From: Jiella avicenniae
GTDB taxonomy: Bacteria > Pseudomonadota > Alphaproteobacteria > Rhizobiales > Rhizobiaceae
Assembly (NCBI RefSeq): GCF_021390325.1
Contig: NZ_JAJUWU010000008.1
Span: 124,001 to 188,000 of the forward strand
Length of the DNA stretch: 64,000 nt
Direction of reading: 5' to 3'
In this document: in pieces, positions 1 through 9,804 of the stretch
Position numbering within the stretch: position 1 is the first letter of the stretch
Layout: the number at the start of each line of letters is the position of its first letter
Notes under the pieces: model-generated
What the model was told of the DNA's origin: nothing
Database searches by the model: none
The model's input: the letters and a program-made list of their open reading frames with translations, nothing else
Position numbers and translations under genes: made by a program

Positions 1-2415
1 GCCGTCCCGGACGGTGATCTCGCCGCCCAGCGTCGGATGTTCGCCGAGCGTCGCGATCGCAGCGGGCTTCGCCCGGCCCCGCGCGCCCTTTTCCTTCTTT
101 TCGGCGATGACGGTGACGGCGCGGTTCAGGCCGACCTCGAAGACGTCCTCGATGGTCTCCAGATTGGCATACATGCCGTCATGCTGGAGAAACGGACCGT
201 AGCGACCGAGGCCGGCGAGGATCGGCTTGCCGCTCTCGGGGTGCAGGCCGACTTCGCGCGGCAGCGACAACAGCCGCAGCGCCTTTTCCAGATCGATTTC
301 GGAGGCCTGCCAGCCCTTCGGCAGCGAGGAGCGCTTGGCTTCCTTGCCCTCGCCGCGCTGGACGTAGGGGCCGAAGCGGCCGGAGCGGAGCGTCACCGGC
401 TCGCCGGTCTCCGGATCGGTGCCGAGATCCTTCGGCCCGTCGGCCGTCTCCCCGTCGGCACCGTCGGCCGTAAAGCTCGTGCCGAGCTGGCGGGTGTAGC
501 CGCATTCGGGATAATTCGAGCAGCCGACGAAGGCGCCGAACTTGCCGAGCTTCAAGGACAGCTTGCCGTCGCCGCAGCGCGGGCAGGCGCGGGGATCCGT
601 GCCGTCCTCCTTGGGCGGGAAGACCAGCGGCGCCAGCTCCTCGTTGAGCGCGTCGAGGACGTCGGAGACTCGCAGCTCCTTGGTGCCTTCGACATGGCCG
701 GAAAAATCCTGCCAGAAGTCGCGCAGAACCTCTTTCCAGGACAGTTCGCCCGCCGAGATCTTGTCGAGCTTTTCTTCCAGATCCGCGGTGAAGTCGTATT
801 CGACGTAGCGCTCGAAGAAATTGTGCAGGAAAGCGGTGACCAGCCGGCCCTTCGCCTCGGGCAGGAGCTTCTTCTTGTCGACGACGATGTATTCGCGGTC
901 CTGCAGCGTCTGCAGCGTCGCGGCGTAGGTCGAGGGACGGCCGATGCCGAGCTCTTCCATCCGCTTGATCAGCGAAGCTTCGGAAAAGCGCGGCGGCGGC
1001 TCGGTGAAATGCTGGTCGGCGTCGATGCTCCTGCGCTCGACGCTCTCCTTCGCCGCCATCTGCGGCAGACGGGCGTCGTCGCCGTCCTCGTCCGTGTCGG
1101 AGGCGGATTTCGAATCGTCGCGATGGTCGACATAGGCGGCGAGGAAGCCGTCGAACTTGACCACCTGGCCGGATGCCCTGAGCTTCGCCGTCTTGCCGCC
1201 GCCCCTGGCGTCGATGTCGACGGTGGTGCGCTCGATCTCGGCCGAGGCCATCTGGCTGGCGATGCCGCGCTTCCAGACGAGGTCGTACAGCCGGAACTGG
1301 TCCGGATCGAGGAAGCGCTTCACCTCCTGGGGCGAGCGGGTGAAATCGGTCGGGCGGATCGCCTCGTGGGCCTCCTGGGCGTTCTTCGCCTTGGTCGAAT
1401 AGTAGCGCGGTTTGTCCGGTACGTATCTGGCGCCGAAGCCCGAACCGATCGCTCCTCGGGCACCCTCGATCGCCTCGGGCGCCATCTGCACGCCGTCCGT
1501 TCGCATGTAGGTGATGAGGCCGACAGTCTCGCCGCCGAGGTCGACACCCTCGTACAGCCGCTGCGCCACCTGCATGGTGCGCGAGGCCGAAAAGCCGAGC
1601 TTGGCGGAAGCGGCCTGCTGCAGGGTCGAGGTGGTGAAGGGTGGGCCGGGGTTGCGCCGGGTCGGCTTCGCCTCGACGCTCTCCACCGTGAAGGTCGACG
1701 CGTCGAGCATCCGCTTGATCGTGCCGGCGACGTCGCCATTCTTGACGGTCAGGCGCTGGATCTTCTCGCCGTCGAAGGCGGTCAGCCGCGCATCGAAGGC
1801 CTCGCCGCGCAGCGTCGCCAGATGGGCGACGATCGACCAGTACTCCTCCGGGACGAAGCGCTCGATCTCGGCTTCGCGGTCGCAGACGAGGCGCAGCGCC
1901 ACCGACTGGACGCGGCCGGCCGAGCGGGCGCCGGGGAGTTTGCGCCACAGGACCGGCGAGAGCGTGAAGCCGACCAGATAGTCGAGCGCGCGCCGGGCGA
2001 GATAGGCGTCGACCAGCGGCTCGTCGATCTGCCGCGGATTGGCCATGGCGTCGAGCACGGCCTTCTTGGTGATCGCGTTGAAGACCACGCGGCTCACCGG
2101 CTTCTTGCCGAGCGCCTTCTTCTGCCGCAGCACCTCGAGGACGTGCCAGGAGATCGCCTCGCCCTCGCGGTCGGGGTCGGTTGCGAGAACGAGGCCGTCG
2201 GCCCCCTTCACCGCCTGGGCGATCTCGCTCAGCCGCTTCTGGGACGGCTTTCCGACCTCCCAGCTCATGGCGAAGTCCTCGTCCGGACGCACCGAACCGT
2301 CCTTCGGAGGCAGATCGCGAACATGGCCGTAGGAGGCAATGACCTTGTAGCCGTTGCCGAGATATTTGTTGATCGTCTTCGCTTTGGCCGGCGATTCGAC
2401 GATGACGACGTCCAT
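1..2415 (-). CDS. topA: DNA topoisomerase I, C-terminal end cut by window edge
   Basis: Type IA topoisomerase that relaxes negatively supercoiled DNA by cutting one strand through a 5'-phosphotyrosine link. The frame runs uninterrupted from ATG at 2415 to the left edge (805 codons). It opens with the TOPRIM domain (VIVESPAKAKTI near residue 4, and the acidic ATDPDREGEA motif near residue 80). The catalytic tyrosine lies in ITYMRTDG, Tyr at about residue 303. A four-cysteine zinc-ribbon repeat (CPRCG...CSNYPECGY) starts near residue 608, followed by further C-terminal repeats of the kind usual in alphaproteobacterial TopA. The true C-terminus is outside the window. dprA and plsY follow on the other side of a small plus-strand ORF and share its strand. 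Identification is secure. Confidence 0.97.
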   Translation of the reverse strand, partial: MDVVIVESPAKAKTINKYLGNGYKVIASYGHVRDLPPKDGSVRPDEDFAMSWEVGKPSQKRLSEIAQAVKGADGLVLATDPDREGEAISWHVLEVLRQKKALGKKPVSRVVFNAITKKAVLDAMANPRQIDEPLVDAYLARRALDYLVGFTLSPVLWRKLPGARSAGRVQSVALRLVCDREAEIERFVPEEYWSIVAHLATLRGEAFDARLTAFDGEKIQRLTVKNGDVAGTIKRMLDASTFTVESVEAKPTRRNPGPPFTTSTLQQAASAKLGFSASRTMQVAQRLYEGVDLGGETVGLITYMRTDGVQMAPEAIEGARGAIGSGFGARYVPDKPRYYSTKAKNAQEAHEAIRPTDFTRSPQEVKRFLDPDQFRLYDLVWKRGIASQMASAEIERTTVDIDARGGGKTAKLRASGQVVKFDGFLAAYVDHRDDSKSASDTDEDGDDARLPQMAAKESVERRSIDADQHFTEPPPRFSEASLIKRMEELGIGRPSTYAATLQTLQDREYIVVDKKKLLPEAKGRLVTAFLHNFFERYVEYDFTADLEEKLDKISAGELSWKEVLRDFWQDFSGHVEGTKELRVSDVLDALNEELAPLVFPPKEDGTDPRACPRCGDGKLSLKLGKFGAFVGCSNYPECGYTRQLGTSFTADGADGETADGPKDLGTDPETGEPVTLRSGRFGPYVQRGEGKEAKRSSLPKGWQASEIDLEKALRLLSLPREVGLHPESGKPILAGLGRYGPFLQHDGMYANLETIEDVFEVGLNRAVTVIAEKKEKGARGRAKPAAIATLGEHPTLGGEITVRDG

Positions 2416-2657
2416 AAGAGTCCTGTTCGCGTGAGGGCGTGGCAGTTCGACCTCGGACCGTGTCGGTTCGGCATGAACCGGGCGCGAGGCATGCGACAGA
2501 TGGACAGTCACGCCGGAGCGGTCAAGCCCGAAGCGTCCTCCGGCGCTCGTGGTTGCAACCATTAGACGAACGTGTTTATAACCATGCAACCGAACGAAAA
2601 GGCTGGCAGCGGGCAGTTTCCGCGCGGAAAGCCACAATCCATGTCGAGTTCAGAAGC

Positions 2658-2843
2658 ATGAAAGAAGACGGCAGCGATCCACGCGCGAATCTCGAATATG
2701 TTCGCGACATGATCGAACAACTGAAGGTCGTGTCCGGCGTCGAGAAGGGTGCGATTCTGCTCTACTTCCTCGACATGGCGAAGCTGGAGACGGAAGCGTG
2801 GATCGCCCGTCTCGATCAGGCGGCCGAGGGTCCGCCTGCCTGA
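2658..2843 (+). CDS. Small hypothetical protein, 61 aa
   Basis: A short acidic ORF beginning MKEDGSDPRANLEYVRDM and ending AEGPPA. The middle reads as one amphipathic helix pair (YVRDMIEQLKVV, then ILLYFLDMAKLETEAW). The frame is open upstream of the ATG, so the start is a judgement; the ATG at 2658 is chosen because the upstream residues look like non-coding translation. I see no strong Shine-Dalgarno sequence. It sits alone between the divergent topA and the convergent dprA. Codon use is like that of its neighbours, and the sequence resembles small helical proteins found near topA/dprA in Hyphomicrobiales, but I cannot name a family or function. Confidence 0.6.
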   Translation: MKEDGSDPRANLEYVRDMIEQLKVVSGVEKGAILLYFLDMAKLETEAWIARLDQAAEGPPA

Positions 2844-2876
2844 GCTTTTCCCGCGAGAGCCTGCCGGACGGCAGCC

Positions 2877-4010
2877 CTACAGGAGAAGCGACACCATACC
2901 GCCTGCATGGCGCTCGAGCCGGCCGGCAAGGTCGAGTTCGAGAATCACCAGCTGGACGGCGCCGGGCGAGATCCCGGTGTGCACGATGATCTCCTCGATC
3001 GACACCGGGGTCGGCCCGAGGGTTTCGACGATCCGGGCCCGCTCGGTTTCCGAGGCTTCTTCCATCGGCCCCTCCATCTCGGGCTCGCCCAGCGCAGCGT
3101 CGTCCGACTGGTCTGACCGCTTCGCCAGCGGGTCCAGCGCTTCGATCACGTCGGCGGGCTCGCAGGCGAGGATCGCGCCGTCGCGAATCAGCCGGTTGGT
3201 GCCGGCGGCCCGCGGGTCGAGCGGCGAGCCAGGGACGGCGAAGACCAGGCGGCCGAACTCGCCCGCCAGCCTGGCGCTGATCAGCGATCCCGAGCGCAGG
3301 GCCGCCTCGACCACGAGAAGTCCCAGCGACAGCCCGGCGACGAGCCGGTTGCGCCGTGGAAAATCGATCGCCCGCGGTGTCCAGCCGAAGGGCATTTCGG
3401 AGACGAGCGCGCCGCCCTCGTCGACGATCTTTCGCATCAGCGGGCGGTTTTCCAGCGGGTAGGGCCGATCGAGGCCGCCGGCGAAGACGCCCACCGTCCC
3501 GGTGGCGAGCGCCGCGTCGTGGGCGGCGGCGTCGATGCCGCGGGCAAGGCCGGACACGACGACATAGCCGGCCTTGCCGATCCCGGTGGAAAACATCCGC
3601 GTCAGCTTGATGCCGGACAGGGAGGCGTTGCGGGCGCCGACGATGGCGAGGGCCGGCCGTTGCAGGCAGGCGGCATCGCCCATCAGCGCCAGCACCGGCG
3701 GGGCGTCGGCGAGGCTGCGCAGATGCACCGGATAGTCCGGCTCGCCGCGGCAGACGAAGCGCGCGCCGAGCTTTTCAGCCCGGGCCATTTCCTCGCTCGC
3801 TGCCGCTTCGGAGCAGACGACGATCCGCCGGCCGCCGCGCGAGGCGAGATCGGGCAGGGCTTCCAGGGCAGCCGCCGCCGTGCCGAAGCGGTTGACGAGT
3901 TCGCGAAAGGTGACCGGCCCGACGTTCTCGCTGCGGATCAGCCGCAGCCAGGACAGTCGCATCGCCTCGGTCAGGACGACGCCGCGCCGCGGCGCGGCGG
4001 GAAGGCTCAT
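2877..4010 (-). CDS. dprA: DNA-processing protein DprA
   Basis: 377 aa. DprA binds incoming single-stranded DNA and loads RecA during natural transformation; many non-competent bacteria also keep it. Visible are the Rossmann-like core motifs IVGARNAS (about 123-130), SGLARGIDAAAH (153-164), GGLDRPYP (178-185), and DFPRRNR (216-222), followed by LVVEAALRSGSL. The C-terminal part (about 315-377) is the winged-helix DprA extension, containing PVSIEEIIVHTGIS. The ATG at 4010 is preceded by GGGAGAGG, a good ribosome site. plsY lies 64 bp upstream on the same strand; the plsY-dprA-topA order is common in Rhizobiales. Full length for the family. Confidence 0.95.
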   Translation of the reverse strand: MSLPAAPRRGVVLTEAMRLSWLRLIRSENVGPVTFRELVNRFGTAAAALEALPDLASRGGRRIVVCSEAAASEEMARAEKLGARFVCRGEPDYPVHLRSLADAPPVLALMGDAACLQRPALAIVGARNASLSGIKLTRMFSTGIGKAGYVVVSGLARGIDAAAHDAALATGTVGVFAGGLDRPYPLENRPLMRKIVDEGGALVSEMPFGWTPRAIDFPRRNRLVAGLSLGLLVVEAALRSGSLISARLAGEFGRLVFAVPGSPLDPRAAGTNRLIRDGAILACEPADVIEALDPLAKRSDQSDDAALGEPEMEGPMEEASETERARIVETLGPTPVSIEEIIVHTGISPGAVQLVILELDLAGRLERHAGGMVSLLL

Positions 4011-4074
4011 GCCGCCTCTCCCGAACTACGGTCGGGCGGTTTGCGGCCGCGTGTCGGGTCTGCGGATCGCATCC

Positions 4075-4689
4075 TCATGCCTTGCCAGCCCCGATCCTCG
4101 GCTCGGTCCCGGCGACGAGCCGGCGGATGTTGGCGTGATGGCGGATATACACCAGCACCGTGAGGATCGCCGTCAGGATCGCGGCGGCGGGATAGCCGAG
4201 GAAGAAGTAGGCGATCGGCACCAGCAGCGTCGCCGTCAGGGCGGCGAGGGACGAATAGCGTGTGAGATAGGCGACCGAGAGCCAGGCGATGGCGAAGACG
4301 ACGACGCCGAGCGGGGCGATGCCGAGCAGGATGCCGAGATAGGTGGCGACGCCCTTGCCGCCCTTGAAGCCGAGCCAGACCGGGAAGAGGTGGCCGAGGA
4401 AAGCGCCGACGCCGGCAGCAGCCGCATAGAACGGCCCGAGATAAGAGAGCGCGACGAAGACCGGCACCGTCCCTTTCAGAATGTCGCCGAGAAGCGTCAG
4501 CGCCGCCATCGCCTTGTTGCCGGTTCTCAGCGCATTGGTCGCGCCGATGTTGCCCGAGCCGATCTTGCGGATGTCGCCGAGGCCGAAGACGTAGCCGAGG
4601 ACGAGACCGAAGGGGATCGAGCCGCAGGCATAGCCACCGGCGAGGCAGACGACTGCCCAGCCGAGATTCAGGGACGCATCCTCCAGCAA
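4075..4689 (-). CDS. plsY: Glycerol-3-phosphate acyltransferase PlsY
   Basis: 204 aa integral membrane enzyme that transfers the acyl group of acyl-phosphate to glycerol-3-phosphate, the first step of phospholipid synthesis. The family signatures are present: GSIPFG (23-28), GSGNIGATN (44-52), and FKGGKGVAT in the cytoplasmic loop near residue 105. Five hydrophobic segments fit the known topology. The start is TTG at 4689: GGAGGAG lies about six bases before it and no ATG in the frame fits as well. The PyrC-like gene ends 97 bp upstream, so the two may be cotranscribed. Confidence 0.95.
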   Translation of the reverse strand: MLEDASLNLGWAVVCLAGGYACGSIPFGLVLGYVFGLGDIRKIGSGNIGATNALRTGNKAMAALTLLGDILKGTVPVFVALSYLGPFYAAAAGVGAFLGHLFPVWLGFKGGKGVATYLGILLGIAPLGVVVFAIAWLSVAYLTRYSSLAALTATLLVPIAYFFLGYPAAAILTAILTVLVYIRHHANIRRLVAGTEPRIGAGKA

Positions 4690-4786
4690 GATATCTCCTC
4701 CGTCTTCGATCCTGAGGCCGCCGCTTTGCCGGCCGATCGCCCTCTATGGCCCCGATCCGCTGGTCGGCTTACGCGCGCCCCCGCGC

Positions 4787-6085
4787 CTATCGTGCCGCTT
4801 CGAAGACTGTGCGGCCCGCGACGATCGTCCGCAAGACCTGGCCGGCGAAGCGGGCGTTCTCGAAGGCGGAATTCTTCGAGCGCGAACGGATCAGATCCTC
4901 GGTGAAGACGAAGGGCCGGTCGAGGTCGACGAGGACGAGATCGGCCGGCGCGCCGGGTTTCAGCGTGCCCTGATCGAGCCCCAGAAGCGCCGCCGGCGCG
5001 CTGGTCATCGCCTCGACGACCCGCATCAGCGGCACGGCGCCCGAATGATGGAGCCTGAGAGCCGCCGGAAGCAGCGTTTCGAGACCGATCGCGCCGGCCT
5101 CCGCCTCGGCGAAGGGGCGGCGCTTGTCGTCGGCGTCCTGCGGGTCGTGGGAGGAGACGATGACGTCGACGGTGCCGTCGGCGAGCGCCTCGACCATGGC
5201 GAGGCGGTCTTCCTCGCGCCGCAGCGGCGGCGACAGGTGGAAATAGGTCCGGTACTGGCCGACGTCGTTCTCGTTGAGCGACAGATGGTTGATCGACACG
5301 CCGGCGGTGACGGCGAGGCCGCGTCGCTTGGCGTTGGCGACGACGGCCGCCGATTCGCCGAGCGAGATCTTCGCCGCGTGATAGCGGCAGCCGGTCAGCG
5401 CGGCGAGGCGGAGGTCGCGCTCCAGCGGGATGATCTCGGCCTCGCCCGGAATGCCGGGGAGCCCCAGCCACGAGGCGTAGAGGCCCTCGTTTATGACGCC
5501 GCTGCCGGCGAGCGCCGCGTCCGTCGTCTCGTGCATGACGACGGCGCCGAAATCCCGGGCATAGGTCATGATGCGGCGCATCAGGGCCGGGTCGGCGAGG
5601 GTCTTGCGCCCTTCCGTGAAGGCCTTTACGCCGGCGTCGGCGAGAAGGCCGATCTCGGTCATCTCCCTGCCTTTCAGCCCTTTGGTGAGGGCCGCGGCGG
5701 GAAACACGTTGACGAGGGCGGTGTCCCTGGCCGTGCGCATGACGAATTCGGCGATCGCCACGTCGTCGATTACCGGATCGGTGTCCGGCATGGTCAGGAT
5801 CGAGGTGACGCCGCCGGCGGCCGCGGCGCGGGAAGCGGAGGCGATCGTCTCGCGGTGCTCACCGCCCGGCTCGCCGATGAAGACGCGGGCGTCGACGAGG
5901 CCGGGCAGGGCGGTGAGGCCGCTGCCGTCGATCAACATGGCGCCCTCCGGCCGTCCCTGATTGAGCGCGTCGGGGCCGGCGGCGGTGATCACCCCGTTCT
6001 CGACGACGATCGTGCCGACGGCATCGAGCTTGCGGGCGGGGTCGACGATGCGGATCGTCTCGACGACGAGGGGGCGCTCGCTCAT
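4787..6085 (-). CDS. pyrC': PyrC-like non-catalytic dihydroorotase homologue (PyrC')
   Basis: 432 aa, amidohydrolase fold. Its ATG overlaps the TGA of pyrB (ATGA at 6082-6085), so the two are translationally coupled. Class I dihydroorotases carry DxHxH at the first strand; here residues 65-74 read [10 protein letters not shown], so both histidines are gone. The second metal histidine region reads YHAAKIS where active enzymes have H-V-S, and the acidic DHAPH motif is VSSHDPQ. This matches the inactive PyrC' partners known in pseudomonads and alphaproteobacteria, which stabilise aspartate transcarbamoylase as a dodecamer-like complex. The active dihydroorotase is then expected elsewhere in the genome. 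Often annotated simply as pyrC. Confidence 0.9.
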   Translation of the reverse strand: MSERPLVVETIRIVDPARKLDAVGTIVVENGVITAAGPDALNQGRPEGAMLIDGSGLTALPGLVDARVFIGEPGGEHRETIASASRAAAAGGVTSILTMPDTDPVIDDVAIAEFVMRTARDTALVNVFPAAALTKGLKGREMTEIGLLADAGVKAFTEGRKTLADPALMRRIMTYARDFGAVVMHETTDAALAGSGVINEGLYASWLGLPGIPGEAEIIPLERDLRLAALTGCRYHAAKISLGESAAVVANAKRRGLAVTAGVSINHLSLNENDVGQYRTYFHLSPPLRREEDRLAMVEALADGTVDVIVSSHDPQDADDKRRPFAEAEAGAIGLETLLPAALRLHHSGAVPLMRVVEAMTSAPAALLGLDQGTLKPGAPADLVLVDLDRPFVFTEDLIRSRSKNSAFENARFAGQVLRTIVAGRTVFEAAR

Positions 6086-7038
6086 GTGTTGCCCTCCGCC
6101 GAGAGGCCGATGAGATGTTCGATCACCGCCATGCGCACCGCGACACCCATCTCGACCTGCTCCTCGATCACGCTCGCCGGGCCGTCGGCGATCTCCGAGG
6201 CGATCTCGACGCCGCGGTTCATCGGCCCCGGATGCATGACCAGCGCATCTGGCTTGGCATGAGCGAGCTTCGCCGCATCGAGCCCGAAGTAGCGGAAATA
6301 TTCGCGCACCGAGGGGACGAAGGCACCCTCCATGCGCTCGCGCTGCAGCCGCAGCATCATCACCACGTCGGCGCCCTTCAGCCCCTCGTCCATGCGGCGG
6401 AAGACCCTGACGCCCATCTGGTCGATGCCGCTCGGCAGAAGCGTCGAAGGCGCGACGACGCGCACCTCGGCGCCGAGCGCGTTGAGGAGGAGAATGTTCG
6501 AGCGGGCGACCCGGCTGTGCAGGACGTCGCCGCAGATGGCGACGACCAGCCGGGCGATCCGGCCCTTGTGGCGGCGGATCGTCAGCGCGTCGAGCAGCGC
6601 CTGGGTCGGATGTTCGTGGGCGCCGTCGCCGGCATTGACGACGGAGCAGGCGACCTTCTGGGCGAGCAGCGCGACGGCCCCGGCCGAATGGTGCCGGACG
6701 ACGAGGAGATCCGGCCGCATGGCGTTCAGCGTCATCGCCGTGTCGATCAGCGTCTCGCCCTTCTTCACCGAGGAGCTCGCCACCGACATGTTCATGACGT
6801 CGGCGCCGAGCCGCTTGCCGGCGAGCTCGAACGAGGCCTGCGTCCGGGTCGAAGCCTCGAAGAACAGGTTGATCTGGGTGCGCCCCTTCAGCACCGACTT
6901 CTTCTTCTCGACCTGCCGCGAAACGGCGACTTCCGCCTCGGCGAGATCGAGGAGTTCGGTGATGTCCTGGGGCGAAAGGCCGGCGATGCCAATGAGATGG
7001 CGGCGGCCGGTCGGAAGGCTTTGGGCGGGTGCGATCAT
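6082..7038 (-). CDS. pyrB: Aspartate carbamoyltransferase catalytic chain
   Basis: 318 aa from the ATG at 7038; a TTG at 7047 would add three residues. Condenses carbamoyl phosphate with aspartate in pyrimidine synthesis. The carbamoyl phosphate loop [13 protein letters not shown] lies at about 60-72, KKGETL near 92, HPTQALLD near 143, and the aspartate-binding loop appears as LRLQRERM near 228. [12 protein letters not shown] near 263 is also typical. It is coupled to the PyrC-like gene by an ATGA overlap, which fits complex formation between the two products. Divergent from the AidB-like gene with about 76 bp between them, which must hold both promoters. Confidence 0.96.
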   Translation of the reverse strand: MIAPAQSLPTGRRHLIGIAGLSPQDITELLDLAEAEVAVSRQVEKKKSVLKGRTQINLFFEASTRTQASFELAGKRLGADVMNMSVASSSVKKGETLIDTAMTLNAMRPDLLVVRHHSAGAVALLAQKVACSVVNAGDGAHEHPTQALLDALTIRRHKGRIARLVVAICGDVLHSRVARSNILLLNALGAEVRVVAPSTLLPSGIDQMGVRVFRRMDEGLKGADVVMMLRLQRERMEGAFVPSVREYFRYFGLDAAKLAHAKPDALVMHPGPMNRGVEIASEIADGPASVIEEQVEMGVAVRMAVIEHLIGLSAEGNT

Positions 7039-7114
7039 CAGGAACAAGGCCTATAAGGTTTTCCCGTATGTGCGGCAAGAACTCCGCAACCCGAGAAAAC
7101 GAGAAGGCAGCGTG

Positions 7115-8770
7115 ATGGCCGAGACGTTTCCCGCCACCCACGAGGTGTTCAACCAGTCTTCGGACTATGCCGGCTTCAACGCCTATCGCTCCGATCCGCT
7201 GCTGAAGCTTTTGACGGCGGCCTTTCCGCCGGACGTCGTCGTTTCCCTCGACCAGCATGGCCGCTTCTGCGGCTCGCACGAGGCGCACGATCTCGCCCGG
7301 CTCGCCAATCTGGAAAAGCCGTCGCTGCGCCGTTTCGACGAGAAAGGCCGGCGTCTCGAAATGGTGGATTTCCACCCCGCCTACCACGCGCTGATGCGCC
7401 GCTCGGTGGCCGAGGGTCTGAGTTCCTCGATCTGGTCGGGAGCCGATTCGGAGGCGGGCATCCGCCACCGCGCACGGGCCGCCCGCTTCTACATGAGCGC
7501 CGGCGTCGAATGCGGACATCTCTGCCCGATCACCATGACCAGCGCCTCGGTCGCGGCGCTCGCCGCGGAGCCGGGGCTGCGGGAGGCCTGGCTGCCGCTG
7601 ATCGCCTCGCGGCAGTACGATCCCGGCGTCAAGCCGCCGATGGAGAAGGCCGGCCTCACCCTCGGCATGGGGATGACCGAAAAGCAGGGCGGCACCGACG
7701 TTCGGGCCAACACCACACGGGCCGTCCAGCTCGGCGACGGGCGATATGCGATCACCGGCCACAAGTGGTTCCTGTCGGCGCCGATGTGCGACGCCTTCGT
7801 GGTTCTGGCCCAGACCGATGCGGGCCCGTCCTGTTTCCTGATGCCCCGGCGCCGCTCCGACGGCACGCTCAACGGCCTTTTCGTCCAGCGTCTGAAGGAC
7901 AAGCTCGGCAACCGCTCCAATGCGTCCTCCGAGGTCGAGTTCGTCGAGGCCGAAGCCCATCCGGTCGGCGAGGCGGGCAGGGGGATTGCCACCATCCTCG
8001 ACATGGTGACGCTGACGAGGGTCGATTGCGCGCTCGCCTCGGCCGGGCTGATGCGCGGCGCGCTGGCGGAGGCCGTCCACCACTGCCGCGAGCGCAAGGT
8101 TTTCGGCAAGCACCTGATCGATCAGCCGCAGATGGTCCGCGTCCTCGGCGAACTCGCCCTCGACTGGGTCGGGGCGACGGTGCTGGCCTTTCGCCTTGCC
8201 GAGACCCTCGATCGGCGGGATGCCGCGCCGGACGATGCCGAGGCGAAGGCCTGGGCCCGGGTGATGACGCCAGTGACGAAATACTGGGTCTGCAAGCTCG
8301 CGCCGGCCTTCACCTACGAGGCGATGGAATGCCTCGGCGGCAACGGCTACGTCGAGGACGGCCGTCTCGCCCGCGCCTATCGCGAGGCGCCGGTCAATGC
8401 CATATGGGAGGGCTCCGGCAACGTCGTCGCGCTCGACCTGCTGCGGGTTCTGAAGCGCGACCCCGGTGCCTTCGAGACGGTCATCGCCACGATCGAGCGG
8501 GATCTCGGCGACGGTGCCGGCGGAACGCCCGGCGTCCTCAGGGCGGCGGTCGACGTCGTCCTGTCCGACGAGGGCTCCTGCCGGCTCCTCGCCGAGCAGC
8601 TGGCGCTGGCCGCCGCGAGCGCCAGCCTGAAGCGGCTCGGCCTCGGGCCGATCGCCGCGGCTTTCGCCGAAACCCGCCTCGGCGGCGTCTTCAACCACAC
8701 CTACGGGATGATGGATCCGCGCCACGACTGCCGCGCCATTCTCGACGACCTCTGCCCGCCGCTGCGCTGA
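7115..8770 (+). CDS. AidB-type acyl-CoA dehydrogenase family flavoprotein
   Basis: 551 aa, close to the 541 aa of E. coli AidB. The N-terminal EVFNQSSDYAGFNAY and DFHPAYHALM match AidB's own N-terminal domain, which ordinary acyl-CoA dehydrogenases lack. LCPITMT, GMGMTEKQGGTDVRANTT, GHKWFLSAP, DKLGNRSNASSEVEF and APVNAIWEGSGN are all shared with AidB. AidB is an FAD protein of the adaptive response to DNA alkylation in E. coli; whether this homologue protects DNA or dehydrogenates a CoA ester is not shown by sequence. GAGAAGG lies eight bases before the ATG. No ada, alkA or alkB is in the window. Confidence 0.88.
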   Translation: MAETFPATHEVFNQSSDYAGFNAYRSDPLLKLLTAAFPPDVVVSLDQHGRFCGSHEAHDLARLANLEKPSLRRFDEKGRRLEMVDFHPAYHALMRRSVAEGLSSSIWSGADSEAGIRHRARAARFYMSAGVECGHLCPITMTSASVAALAAEPGLREAWLPLIASRQYDPGVKPPMEKAGLTLGMGMTEKQGGTDVRANTTRAVQLGDGRYAITGHKWFLSAPMCDAFVVLAQTDAGPSCFLMPRRRSDGTLNGLFVQRLKDKLGNRSNASSEVEFVEAEAHPVGEAGRGIATILDMVTLTRVDCALASAGLMRGALAEAVHHCRERKVFGKHLIDQPQMVRVLGELALDWVGATVLAFRLAETLDRRDAAPDDAEAKAWARVMTPVTKYWVCKLAPAFTYEAMECLGGNGYVEDGRLARAYREAPVNAIWEGSGNVVALDLLRVLKRDPGAFETVIATIERDLGDGAGGTPGVLRAAVDVVLSDEGSCRLLAEQLALAAASASLKRLGLGPIAAAFAETRLGGVFNHTYGMMDPRHDCRAILDDLCPPLR

Positions 8771-8908
8771 CGCTCCGTCGTGAACCGGCCCGAAACCCGG
8801 AAATGCCGGGCTCGTTAAGCATGTCTCGGCGAAGGCGTTGCCGGGCGAAACCGAAAAAGCGATGGTGCCGTTAACCGATCGGTAACCATTGATGACGGGA
8901 AAGATGCC

Positions 8909-9469
8909 GTGACGAACCGCATCGCATCCATTTTTGCGCTGTCCGGCTGGGCGGGTTTCTGCGGCGTGGCCGCCGTGCGTTGCACCTATGAGGCGGGGAT
9001 CTCCGAACTCGTCTTCGGCTCCTTCCTCACCGGGCTGATCGGCGAAGCGGCGTTCGCGCCGCTGGGCGCCCCGCGACAGGAGCTTCTCGGGCTCGCCGCG
9101 ATCCTCGTCGCCCTGACGGTCGCCTTCGCGGTCGCGACCGCCGGCATCATCCACCTCGCAAAGGCGCATGACCGGTTTTCGGAGCCGTTCGCCGCCGCCG
9201 CATTCTCCGCTCTTTTCGGCTTCTACGCTGCGCTGGCGCTGTCCGGCTCGCCCGCGATCGCGCTGTTCGGAAACGGGCCGCTCGTCACCGTGTTCATCGC
9301 GCTCGGCCTCGCCGCGCTTCTGTTCGACCATGTGATCGCCGATCAGGAGGACGACGAAGGGGACGCGGCCTTCGACGCCATCATGACGCAGCTCGAAGAG
9401 GCCAAGCGCGCGGCGATCGCCGATCGTCGCCGCAGTGAAGGACGCAACGCCGACGAAGATCGCCGCTAA
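8909..9469 (+). CDS. Hypothetical membrane protein, 186 aa
   Basis: I do not recognise a family. The start is GTG at 8909, with GGGAAAG a few bases upstream; nearby ATGs are out of frame. Three to four hydrophobic stretches are visible, for example LLGLAAILVALTVAFAVATA, AFSALFGFYAALALSG and VTVFIALGLAALLF, followed by an acidic then basic cytoplasmic-type tail (DQEDDEGD...RRRSEGRN). Its TAA overlaps the ATG of the next ORF (TAATG), so both are probably translated together and may form one membrane unit. Confidence 0.7.
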   Translation: MTNRIASIFALSGWAGFCGVAAVRCTYEAGISELVFGSFLTGLIGEAAFAPLGAPRQELLGLAAILVALTVAFAVATAGIIHLAKAHDRFSEPFAAAAFSALFGFYAALALSGSPAIALFGNGPLVTVFIALGLAALLFDHVIADQEDDEGDAAFDAIMTQLEEAKRAAIADRRRSEGRNADEDRR

Positions 9470-9804
9470 TGCGGGCGGTCCTGATCCTCTCGCTGGCGCC
9501 GGGGGCGATGCTGTTCGGCTGGTACTGGCTGTCTCTGGCCGACGTCGGCGAGATCGTCGGCGGCGTCTATCTCTCCCGCGAGGCGAACGAGGGGGTCTTC
9601 CTTTTGTTGGGAGGTCTCCTGCAGGTCAGTCCGGACCGCCTGCCCGGAATGCTCGCTTCCGGAATCGCCACCGACGCCGCGTTGCTCCTCGGATTCCTGG
9701 CTTTCAGGCGCCGCCGCGCGCTCGCCGCCCGGTACGCCGGGCTACATTCGCCCGCCCTCAGCCGCGCCAGCCCGCGATACGATCGAGCGCCCCCTGCAGA
9801 ATGA
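9469..9804 (+). CDS. Hypothetical small membrane protein, 111 aa
   Basis: Coupled to the preceding gene by a TAATG overlap. Two hydrophobic segments are visible: [20 protein letters not shown] at the N-terminus and [16 protein letters not shown] near residue 62, followed by a basic tail. The last 47 bases overlap the 3' end of ruvX on the opposite strand, so the C-terminal 15 residues are constrained by that gene. No family recognised. Together with its upstream partner it looks like a two-gene membrane unit of unknown role. Confidence 0.6.
   Translation: MRAVLILSLAPGAMLFGWYWLSLADVGEIVGGVYLSREANEGVFLLLGGLLQVSPDRLPGMLASGIATDAALLLGFLAFRRRRALAARYAGLHSPALSRASPRYDRAPPAE

Noticed and set aside
37-2565. 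A long plus-strand open frame of 842 codons across topA
   Set aside because: It is antisense to an unambiguous topA, and its translation is Arg/Ala/Gly-rich with no family likeness. Long antisense frames are expected at this G+C.
6086-9331. A minus-strand frame upstream of the PyrC-like start giving a 1514-residue chain
   Set aside because: Only the part from 6085 down is coding; the rest is antisense to the AidB gene and in the wrong frame of pyrB. The ATGA overlap with pyrB fixes the start.
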